A DNA stretch of 64,000 nt from Rhynchopus sp. YZ270_cl-10 (Eukaryota; Euglenozoa; Diplonemea; Diplonemida; Diplonemidae): the NCBI GenBank assembly GCA_964035575.1, contig OZ037842.1, positions 1,736,001-1,800,000 of the forward strand, given 5' to 3'. The stretch's first letter is position 1. Every line of letters starts with the position of its first letter. The position numbers and the translations under genes were made by a program. The notes under the pieces are model-generated. The model did not search any database, was not told the DNA's origin, and worked only from the letters and a program-made list of their open reading frames with translations. Of the stretch, positions 32,021-40,031 are shown piece after piece.

Positions 32021-32770
32021 ATGATGTCAAAGGCAGGACTCGCAATGGCCGCAGCCTTCGTGGCCCTGGCACAGGGTGCACCCTCTTCAGGAACAGTGGA
32101 GCTGCTGGAGGCACCGGAGGTGAACGGTGTGCGGACGAACGCCCCTGGGCTGCACGTGACCCTGCTGTCGTCTGGGGTGGACGCGTGGCCGAACCTTGAC
32201 GGGTCGACGCTGCGCGACGTGCCGCCGTTTATGCGCCTCATGCCAACGACGCTGGCGAACTGGCAAATGAAGTCCGGGACAACGGTGAAGTTCTCGTGCC
32301 CGAACGAGCCTTCCCTGATTGATGTGTGCGACGCATGGGTGTTCTTCTACAGCTGCCCGCAGAGCTGTGTGACGACGTACCAGGGCGGTCTGCAGGGCCA
32401 GCTTGCGGCACTGCCCGGCTGGGAGAGGACACAGTGCGCACCGTCGTTCTGGACGAACGCACCCGGGATGACCTTCGTGCACCCGATGGGAAGCTTCAGA
32501 ATGCAGCTGGCACCCGGCCAGTCGACTGAGTTTGACCTTCAGGACGACGCAGAGTTCCTTGGCTTCGGGATTGACTCGAACGGAGAGGACTGCACGAAGC
32601 ACATGGACGAGAACGCCTGCCCTGTGGCGGGAGGCCGCTGCAGATGGGAGTCGGGTGCGTGCGTGAACCAGTCCTGCAAGGGCCGCTTCGGACCGCCGCC
32701 GCCGTGCCGTGAGTGCCCCTGGGAGGGAGTTGTGCGCGTTGCTCGCCCTGCCTCTGACGGTCCGTTTTAA
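32021..32770 (+). CDS. Secreted Cys-containing protein of unknown family
   Basis: Single exon, 249 residues; start at the double ATG, 31-35 bases after a GTTTCAG acceptor-like site. MSKAGLAMAAAFVALAQG is a clear signal peptide with cleavage likely after AQG. I recognise no domain in residues 25-190, which contain paired cysteines (CDAWVFFYSCPQSC) and a beta-rich composition. Near the C terminus the segment CPVAGGRCRWESGACVNQSC follows the same C-x(5-7)-C-x-W...G-x-C-x(3-4)-C pattern as the two type I membrane proteins at 46.3 and 48 kb, so these three share a small Cys-Trp module. It could be a cell-surface or matrix protein. The neighbouring LPMO gene is also secreted, but co-function is not shown. 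Confidence 0.7.
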   Translation: MMSKAGLAMAAAFVALAQGAPSSGTVELLEAPEVNGVRTNAPGLHVTLLSSGVDAWPNLDGSTLRDVPPFMRLMPTTLANWQMKSGTTVKFSCPNEPSLIDVCDAWVFFYSCPQSCVTTYQGGLQGQLAALPGWERTQCAPSFWTNAPGMTFVHPMGSFRMQLAPGQSTEFDLQDDAEFLGFGIDSNGEDCTKHMDENACPVAGGRCRWESGACVNQSCKGRFGPPPPCRECPWEGVVRVARPASDGPF

Positions 32771-34184
32771 GTAGAATGACAGGATGTCACCTGGAGGAGA
32801 GAGAGCGTGAGAGTGAGGAGGGGCTCGGCCGTGGCGGAAGCTGTGGCGGCTGACAACACATGAAACACCGAACACAAAATACAGCACACTGTGGGTTGCC
32901 GTTCCATTCTCGCTCTCTCTCTCTCTCTCTGTTTCTTTATTTTCCCCAAGAAAAATTCCTCCAATTCAGCAACAAAACAAAATAGAATCAAAAACCAACC
33001 CCCATCCATTACCAGCTTCCACTTTCCACTTGTTAGTACCAGAGGAGTGCTTGTACGGCCTTCTTTTATGTGCTGCGAGGTTTAGTGAAGCGGGCTTGTC
33101 TTCCGATATGAATCTGCAAATTATCCACAGGGAGCGCATTGCATCATATGCTCCGTGGAACGTATCAAGCAGTTCCCCATATTCCCCTTTTTTTAAAACG
33201 CTCTTTTATCCGTTTTTTGTTTTTTATGCTCTTCGCCGGTTTTTTCATTTTCATTTCCCTTTCCCGTTCGCACTACAAATGTGACTTCTCACCACACCCG
33301 AAGGGCAAAACGATGTTCAGACAAAGCAATATCACCCGACTCTCTATTTTGCACTTTTCGTTTTATTGTCTCTTTTTTCTTCTTTGTTCACTGTTTACTT
33401 TTCCTTGTATGCCAGGCCTGTCATAGTTTTGTCTTGCCTGTCGGATGGTGTACAAGGATGGGTTTTGTCTTTGCGGTCCGGATCCGCTACCGTGTGGGTT
33501 CAGCCTCTTGACAAACCACCACCGAACGCTTTGTTTTGTTTTTATTTTGTATTTTTTTCTTCCTACAAAACAACATGTGTGTCCCTTCATATGAGTTACG
33601 GCATCTCCTCTTCGCACTGTGCTGTGGGCACACCCCAGACAAGGGGTGCTGCATATACAACACATCCTTCTGCTTTAGTCACATAAGCACAAAAAAGCAA
33701 AAGGATATGCGGTGGGATTGCGACACGCTGTGGCAGAAGACCCAGGTAACACAATCACGTGGAAAACTGTTTTTTTTAAAAAGCAAACACACAAAACACA
33801 ATTGAACAATGAAAACAAGAAATAGCCACCTTCTTATTTCCCTCTTTTTTGCTCAGGTTGCTACGTTCCTAGCAGGTCCTTCCACACATGAAGTGTGTCT
33901 GCCTTCAGCACCCAGGTAGCATTCCCAGCACCTTTTACCCTCAGGCAGACCTTCATAGTTTCAGGAGGAGTGCCACAAAAGGCCCGGATGCAATTTAACG
34001 TCCAGCCGAGGACGTTCTTAGCAAAGTACATGCAAACGCCATCGCGTTATCACCATGGCCAGACCACACCACCAAGCATGTCATTTTTTACAGGTGATTC
34101 ATCTACACAGAATATAAACAGCAAGCCGAAGCCAATCAGGCCGCCTTTTCCTTTTTGTACACACCTCGTTCTTGCAAGGCAACA
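32771..34184. other. Intergenic spacer, 1.4 kb
   Basis: A CT microsatellite at about 32910-32931 and T-rich stretches. I see no gene or family repeat. The region 33850-34080 is less T-rich than its surroundings, but neither strand gives a convincing frame. Confidence 0.45.
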
Positions 34185-35321
34185 ATGGTGCCGCCCAGGA
34201 TGCTGCTGCTGGCATGTGTTGCTGTGTCGGTGTCCGGACACGGGTACGTGGATTCGCCGCCGTCGCGCGGGTTTGGCTGCAAGTCTGGACTGAACTCCGG
34301 GTGCGGGCAGGTGCAGTATGAGCCGCAGAGCGTGGAGGGTCCTGACGGGTGGCCTTCGGGGGGCCCTGCGGATGGGACGCTGGCGGCTGCGGGGCGGGCA
34401 AACTTTGGGCAACTGAACGAGCAGACGTCGACACGCTGGGGGAAGACTGCGATTGCGGGTGGTGTGAATGTGTTCACGTGGCGCTTCACGGCAGGACACC
34501 GCACGCGTGACTACAGGTACTACATCACACGTGTGGGGTGGAACCAGAACGCGCCGCTTGGGACGGCGTCGTTTGACACAATGCCGTTCTGCGTGGTGGA
34601 CGGGGGGATGCAGATGCCAGCAAACCCGACGAGCCACAGCTGCACGGTGCCCACACGCTCGGGGTACCACGTTGTGCTTGCTGTGTGGGACGTGGGTGAC
34701 ACTGCTGCGAGCTTCTACAACGTGATTGACGTGACCATTGGTGGCGCGGGCGCAACTCCGCCCACACCGCCTGTTGTGTCTGTCCCGCCACCCACACCAC
34801 CCACACCGCCGACGCCAACTGTACCTGTGCCCACACCGCCAACGCCGACAGTGCCCGTCCCGTCTTCGGGTGGTACGGTGGCTCTGTGGGGCAACTGCAT
34901 GGCCGCGCCACACTGCTGTGCGTCGGGGTCGACGTGCTACGAGCAGAACCAGTGGTACGCACAGTGCAGGCCATCGTGCCCCGCGGCAGATGGGTGGACG
35001 TGCCGTGTGCTCGGAGGCTCAGCACCGGCACCGCCCACACCCCCAACCGTGTCTGTCCCGCCGCCTACTGTGTCTGTCCCGCCGCCTACTGTGTCTGTCC
35101 CGCCGCCTACTGTGTCTGTCCCGCCGCCGACTGTGTCTGTTCCTCCACCGACTGTGTCTGTTCCTCCACCGACTGTGCCTGTGCCTGTTCCAACACCACC
35201 AATGCAGCAAGGCTGCAGTGCAACAATCCCTGCGTGGGGTGCATGTCTGGGGCAGGAGCACTGCTGTGCAGCAGGGCTGCGGTGCACAGGGACACGGTGG
35301 TGGAAGTCGTGCAAGCAGTAA
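34185..35321 (+). CDS. AA10 lytic polysaccharide monooxygenase with two CBM1-like modules
   Basis: Single exon, 378 residues. The signal peptide (residues 1-18) ends exactly before His19, the mature N terminus HGYVDSPPSR. This is the first half of the copper His-brace of AA10 (CBM33-type) monooxygenases; the second is His105 in FTAGHRTRDYRYYIT. WNQNAPLGTASFDTMPFC and YHVVLAVWDVGDTAASFYN are typical of bacterial chitin- and cellulose-active AA10 enzymes. After a Pro/Thr/Val linker comes a module WGNCMAAPHCC...GSTC...WYAQC that fits the fungal CBM1 cellulose-binding pattern. A second linker of six exact VSVPPPT repeats (35049-35174) and a C-terminal CBM1-like module (WGACLGQEHCCAAGLRC...WWKSC) follow. 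Secreted, oxidative attack on chitin or cellulose is expected. The catalytic domain looks bacterial in origin. Confidence 0.88.
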   Translation: MVPPRMLLLACVAVSVSGHGYVDSPPSRGFGCKSGLNSGCGQVQYEPQSVEGPDGWPSGGPADGTLAAAGRANFGQLNEQTSTRWGKTAIAGGVNVFTWRFTAGHRTRDYRYYITRVGWNQNAPLGTASFDTMPFCVVDGGMQMPANPTSHSCTVPTRSGYHVVLAVWDVGDTAASFYNVIDVTIGGAGATPPTPPVVSVPPPTPPTPPTPTVPVPTPPTPTVPVPSSGGTVALWGNCMAAPHCCASGSTCYEQNQWYAQCRPSCPAADGWTCRVLGGSAPAPPTPPTVSVPPPTVSVPPPTVSVPPPTVSVPPPTVSVPPPTVSVPPPTVPVPVPTPPMQQGCSATIPAWGACLGQEHCCAAGLRCTGTRWWKSCKQ

Positions 35322-36786
35322 AGGAGAGGGAGATCGACAGCAGAATGCATTCCAAGCTTTCCCAACAATTCTTGATGTTCTCCCTGCAAAATAAAGACCC
35401 GTAGTGGAAATATAACATTTCATTTATTTTTTGATTCTTTGTGTTTGCCCTTTTGGTTCTACAGCAACCTTTTTGCCGTTTCATTACTTGCCGTCCACTT
35501 CTCTCTCTATCTCTCTTTTTATTTGCGACCTACGAACACTGGCGACTTGATGTTGCCAGTATGACCGAACAATTTTTTTATGCGACCTTTATAGACTATG
35601 ATATGTGGCACAAAACGTATAAACGCCTTCAGTGGGTGCATGCGTTTGTGTATACTTTATTCTATACTGCCACAACCCCCGACACTCCCTTAGCCCCTAT
35701 ACCCTCTCCGTGTCGTGTCGTTCTGTTGGACATGATGGCGTCTTGCATGCATCTCCCCCACATGGCCTATGAATGACCTCGGAGCTCTATGATGATACGA
35801 ATGTATCCTACTGACACCAACCATGCGTGTGGGGGCGGCTCGTTGTCCGCGTACCCGCCCTTGTTCTGCGCAGTGTGCAGCAAACCCGTAAACCCACAAG
35901 TTTACAGATTTGTCTTGCACGATGCACATAAACATGTACGCGGCAGGCGGCCCTGTGTCCACTATTTCCCTACCATCCCAGCCCAGCATGGTTTTGGCGA
36001 ACAGGTGGACACCGGAGGCTGTCCTGCAGCGTCCCATTGTTATGTCATGGACTTGGTTTCGATTTATTTATTTATTTATTTTTTTTTTTTTTTTTTGCCG
36101 TTTTCCGTTCTGAAGTTGCTTCCGGTGTAGGCAGTGTGTCTGCAGGCTTGCACAGAGGAAGGACTTCAATTTCCCCCGCCTGTTGCCCTCTTTCTTCCCT
36201 TTTTTTTTTTGCTGCTATGGTGTTACCGATCTGCTGTCGGGGACATGTCAACGACATGTCAAGGACATGTCAATATAGGGGGGGTGTGTCATTTTCCCCT
36301 GTAAACCTTGTGTCAAGGACCTGTCAATATGGGCCCTTTCGGGAACACCATGCTAAATTTTTTTTTTTGCTGCCAATTTTTTGTTGCCGCGGCCTCCATA
36401 CAGTTACATTTTCTTTTGTTTTCGGCACTCACATTCGTTTAGATACGAAGTTTAGTTCCCGAACGAACTAGATCGAGAAAAGCAGAGGATGTGATACATT
36501 ACATGATCTGAGTCATGTGTGTTATGCGAGTGTGTGGCCGACCCTCTGCTCGAATGAGTTCTCGGTGCCAGAGACACAAGAAAGATGAAACCAAGAAGCC
36601 GTGCACACAAACACAAAACCCATATTAAAAAATACGTACAGTGCTACTACACACAACAAAACAAAACAAAACAAAACAACTCATCCACCTGTTATTTTCC
36701 CTTTCCTGTTCCTCTTTTGCTCCGCCCTCAATTCTTTTTAATTCACGTGCACCTCCAGAGCCTTTTCACTGTGTTGATTTGACACA
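35322..36786. other. Intergenic spacer, 1.5 kb
   Basis: It holds the second copy of the 3-bp-duplication element (36217-36351) and an ATTT microsatellite followed by a T run (36062-36098). A less T-rich stretch at about 35815-36050 encodes CAVCSKPVNPQVYRFVLHD on the plus strand, which could be a zinc-binding fragment, but has no start, splice signals or 3' end that I can define. Confidence 0.5.
36217..36351 (+). mobile_element. MITE-like inverted-repeat element, copy 2
   Basis: 135 bp with ends ATGGTGTTACCGA and (reverse strand) ATGGTGTTCCCGA, flanked by GCT on both sides. It differs from copy 3 chiefly by having one fewer 11-bp AAGGACATGTC unit. Confidence 0.7.
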
Positions 36787-38106
36787 ATGCTAGCACCTGC
36801 TATGAGTACGAAGGAAATCCTAGCTGCTTTGGAGGATGTGACTGAGATTGTTGTTGACAGTGAGTTGTTGTGTGTGGCTGTGCGGAATTCGGTCATCACA
36901 GAGGGCAACACTGGCACAACAGACACAGCACCTACCAGCGACCTGCTGAAGGTAGTGGGCACACGGATCGTGGCTGCAACGAAGTCGCCACTGGATGATG
37001 TCTGCGAAAGGTTGGGGCACCTCTCTCTCTCGCATGTCAACGTTGCCTACCGTGCGCTGTCGTCCGTTGCCGCTGTTCACGTGGCGCCTGTGGACGCTGC
37101 AGCGTTGCAGTCTTTTGGTGCAACGTTCCTTGAGGTAGAGGACGGTGCTGCAACGCATATGGTACTGCTCGCGACGGAGCCGGGTACGCGTGCTGATGAG
37201 AGTGGCCTTGGTAGGTACAGCGGCGGCCTGTGGCGTGTGAAGACGGTGGGAGGAGTGGTTGTACGCACTGCAGGTGAGCTGGCGAATGCGGTGATGGTGG
37301 CAGAGGGGTTTTCGATTGTGCTCAGCCTTCCGGAAAGCTGCACTGCGCGGGTACGTTTCTGCGGCACTGTAGGGGAAGAGGACACGTGGCTGCCAACTAA
37401 GGGCCAGCTGCTGTCGTTCTTTGCCCAGTTTGGCACCGTCTGTAGTGTGCTACCAGCTGAGCGTGTGGACGTACTCCGGTGCTGTACACCTTGTGGTGCT
37501 GTCATTGAGTCTACACTGGACAGCTTCTGTAGCGACTGCGGCGCAAAGGCACCACCACCACAGAATACGTCCGACTACGAGACGTACGCAACGTTCAAGA
37601 CTGCAGACGAGACTGCAACCTGCGTCAACGACGCTGCTGCTGTGTCAGCCTTCTCCTGCACAGTGTCAACTGCATTTGACTACTCCTCCGAAGTCTGCAG
37701 CACTGAGGTGCCTACTGCTGCGTTCAGCGACGCACCTATCCAAGGCCTGCTGCACAGGCACGGCTTCTTCAACCCCTTTTTCGTGCTGAATGTGCCCCTC
37801 GACGCAACTTCCGCCGAAGTAAACAAAGCGTACCGACGCCTGGCCCTGCAGTGGCACCCCGACAAGCAGCATGGCACGGACGTCACCGAGGAATGCACAC
37901 GTGTCCTGCATGGTGTGTGCCTGGAGGACCACCCTTTCTCTAAGTCTTCCAAGCCAGGAGACCTCAAGCTGCTGTTTCAATGGATCGGCACCGCCAAGGA
38001 GGTGCTCCTTGACACAGACAAACGTGCGGCGCTCATGTCGCGTGTGCAAGAGGCTGAGGCTGAGTACGGCAGTGCCGTGCGCAAGGTGTTCCCTCAGAGG
38101 GGGTGA
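36787..38106 (+). CDS. J-domain co-chaperone-like protein with zinc ribbon and PDZ-like region
   Basis: Single exon, 439 residues. The C-terminal 110 residues form a J domain: FFVLNVPLDATSAEVNKAYR, then RLALQWHPDKQHG with the HPD tripeptide that triggers Hsp70 ATPase, and a last helix FQWIGTAKEVLLDTDKRAAL. An insertion of about 20 residues sits between helices II and IV. Before it, CTPCG...CSDCG (near residues 235-256) is a zinc-ribbon pair. The N-terminal 200 residues include a stretch that reads like a PDZ or other beta-sandwich fold (LEVEDGAATHMVLLATEPG...WRVKTVGGVVVRTAGELANA). It has no signal peptide or CaaX box, so a cytosolic role is likely. The combination is not one I know by name. 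Confidence 0.75.
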   Translation: MLAPAMSTKEILAALEDVTEIVVDSELLCVAVRNSVITEGNTGTTDTAPTSDLLKVVGTRIVAATKSPLDDVCERLGHLSLSHVNVAYRALSSVAAVHVAPVDAAALQSFGATFLEVEDGAATHMVLLATEPGTRADESGLGRYSGGLWRVKTVGGVVVRTAGELANAVMVAEGFSIVLSLPESCTARVRFCGTVGEEDTWLPTKGQLLSFFAQFGTVCSVLPAERVDVLRCCTPCGAVIESTLDSFCSDCGAKAPPPQNTSDYETYATFKTADETATCVNDAAAVSAFSCTVSTAFDYSSEVCSTEVPTAAFSDAPIQGLLHRHGFFNPFFVLNVPLDATSAEVNKAYRRLALQWHPDKQHGTDVTEECTRVLHGVCLEDHPFSKSSKPGDLKLLFQWIGTAKEVLLDTDKRAALMSRVQEAEAEYGSAVRKVFPQRG

Positions 38107-38377
38107 AATGTTCAAGACATTTGCCCAAGGAGGCCCAGACTGTAATGCACATACCCGTGTGTTGTTCAGTGAATCAGTTCGGACCCCATATCCATGCGTG
38201 GTCTCGAAAGGCGGGAGAGAAATAAATGAATAGTGATCTGGGATGATCGAAACGTTCGGTTACGTCTGTGCATGAGTACAGTACAGCATTTTTGTTTTTT
38301 CATGTACCATCAGTAACTTTATTTTGTCGTTCCCGCACCCACACCACCACCACCATCAAAGTTATACACAAAACACG

Positions 38378-39247
38378 ATGCTTGTTGTTCCAATTGTGCT
38401 GTCAGTTGTGCTGTCCGGGTGCGGATGGGATGGACCGACCTGCACCGAGGGCCAGTCATGCTGTGCTGATGACATCTACAGTCTTGGGAACTGCTACAAC
38501 AAGTCCGTTGCGACGTGCACAGGATGTGGTCAGGACACTTCCTTCCCCTGTCCCCTCAGCACCCCACATTGCTGCCTTGAAAAGAATGATAGGGCAATTG
38601 TGAACAAAGACCTCACATGCTATGGGGAGGGACAGCAGTGCTGTGCAGACAGCGGTAAGGTGGCGAAGACGACTGAGTATTGCATTGGGAAGTGCGGTGT
38701 CGCGACCGACCCCTTCACGCAGTGCTGCTACACGAACTCAACTTACAACCACACATACGACAGCAGGACAGACAAATGCACGACCTGTGGTGTGATTTCC
38801 CTGTCCGAACCTGACGTCCAGTGTTGCGGGCTCTCTCAGTACAACAACAAGACAGAGACCTGCTGCAGTGTTGGCTCACACACATGGTGTGCGAACGACC
38901 ACACCTGTGCGGAGTGTGGGTGCTTGGACAAAGCTGACCCTGACACTGTGTGCTGTGGAAGTCATCAATACAACCCGAAGATTGGTGACACGTGTTGCAA
39001 AGAAGTTTCTCAAGGTAGCACAATAAAAGCAACTGAAGTTTGCAGCCCAGACCAGGTCTGTGGACACTACAAGTATGAAACATACGTGAGCTATCCTATG
39101 TGCTGCACGAAGGGTTGGGAGGTGTGCTCCACTAACCAAGCCCAGACACCACACTGCATGGACCCGACGGTGGACATCTGCTGCGGTGGAAAGTCGTGCA
39201 GCAAGACACTGGGGGACACATGTTGCGGTCAGGGGTGTTGCAAGTGA
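38378..39247 (+). CDS. Galaxin-like secreted Cys-rich protein, dispersed copy E
   Basis: Single exon, 289 residues, 24 kb from the array but nearly identical to it over the first 200 residues, including silent sites. It reads LEKNDRAIVNKD near residue 75 (like copy B) and SVGSHTWC (like copy C). The C-terminal third has diverged (GSHQYNPKIGDTCCKEVSQG, VSYPMCCTKGWEVCSTN) and ends GQGCCK instead of GGACCK, with Cys spacing kept. The sequence before the ATG (TTATACACAAAACACG) matches copy A, and part of the 3' flank (about 39520-39600) matches that of copy D. So E resembles the outer edges of the array. The ATG at 38378 is the conserved start. Confidence 0.82.
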   Translation: MLVVPIVLSVVLSGCGWDGPTCTEGQSCCADDIYSLGNCYNKSVATCTGCGQDTSFPCPLSTPHCCLEKNDRAIVNKDLTCYGEGQQCCADSGKVAKTTEYCIGKCGVATDPFTQCCYTNSTYNHTYDSRTDKCTTCGVISLSEPDVQCCGLSQYNNKTETCCSVGSHTWCANDHTCAECGCLDKADPDTVCCGSHQYNPKIGDTCCKEVSQGSTIKATEVCSPDQVCGHYKYETYVSYPMCCTKGWEVCSTNQAQTPHCMDPTVDICCGGKSCSKTLGDTCCGQGCCK

Positions 39248-40031
39248 TGATGCAAGGTGAGAAGGCATTTTATGGAATTTTACGTTTTATTTTTTATAAT
39301 TTTTGTTGTTTTGTGGAAGCGAGTCTTTGAGAAAATAACCCACAAAAAGAAAAAGGTGTACTTGAATGCTCTCATTTTGTCTTTTGGGTGAGAAATAGAC
39401 ATGAACACGTTCACGGGGGATGAAGTGTGCTGTCTGTTTTTTTTCTCCCATAGGGCCATTTGTTGTTAGTACATCACAATTCATTGACGTTACTTCTTGT
39501 GGGTTGACTCTGGTTTTGTTGTTATTTAGCCACTGAAACAGCAGACTCGGGAACCACGATTCCTTTTGTTTGCGTACAGTGGAAAAGTGTGGATTATGTG
39601 TTGTGTGCCAGTGTGCACATTGATCTTGAAAAGTTTGGCTTATTGTTTTTCTGGTTCGGTGAGTAAGCACAGAAGGCTTAGATTCATCTGAATCTGTGCA
39701 CGAGAGGCACGTTCATCTTACAAGTTTCTTTGTTAATGCTCTTTTTGTTTGCTTTATTTCTCCCTTTGCACTAGTGCCACGCCCACATCGTAGATCGTGA
39801 GGGGAAAAAAAGTGTTATTTTCCACATTTCCTGTATTCATATGTTCCCCTCTCCATCGAACTCCTCCTACAACGTTCCTGCCTTATGCATGCAGTGCACG
39901 GCCTGATGCGAGGTTCACTTACGTCTGTTAACTCACCTCGCTCCACACTCACACAACACACCCAACAGGGAAGAGAGTTGGAGAACAGGGCACAGGTTTT
40001 GGGGTTCTCCCCAAAGCCCTGGTGCACTGCA
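39248..40031. other. Spacer between galaxin copy E and the cyclase
   Basis: It includes a region related to the 3' flank of copy D (around GCAGACTCGGGAACCACG, 39540), a GAAGGCTTAGATTCATC box (39672-39690) and a hairpin-box (39694-39725). CACACCCAACAG at 39969 is a likely trans-splice acceptor for the cyclase gene, so the in-frame ATG at 39885 lies upstream of the mRNA start. Confidence 0.55.
39694..39725 (+). repeat. Hairpin-box repeat
   Basis: CTGTGCACGAGAGGCACG is followed by TTCATCTTACAAG. GTGC pairs with GCAC. It lies about 450 bases after the galaxin copy E stop. Confidence 0.55.

Noticed and set aside
32087-34913. Minus-strand open frames opposite the secreted protein (32087-32887) and the LPMO (34050-34913)
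   Set aside because: Arg/His-rich shadows of well-supported plus-strand genes.
35789-36130. Plus-strand frame with CAVCSKPVN and several Cys/His
   Set aside because: It runs into a homopolymer tract, has no defined exon borders and the motif is too short to support a zinc finger gene.
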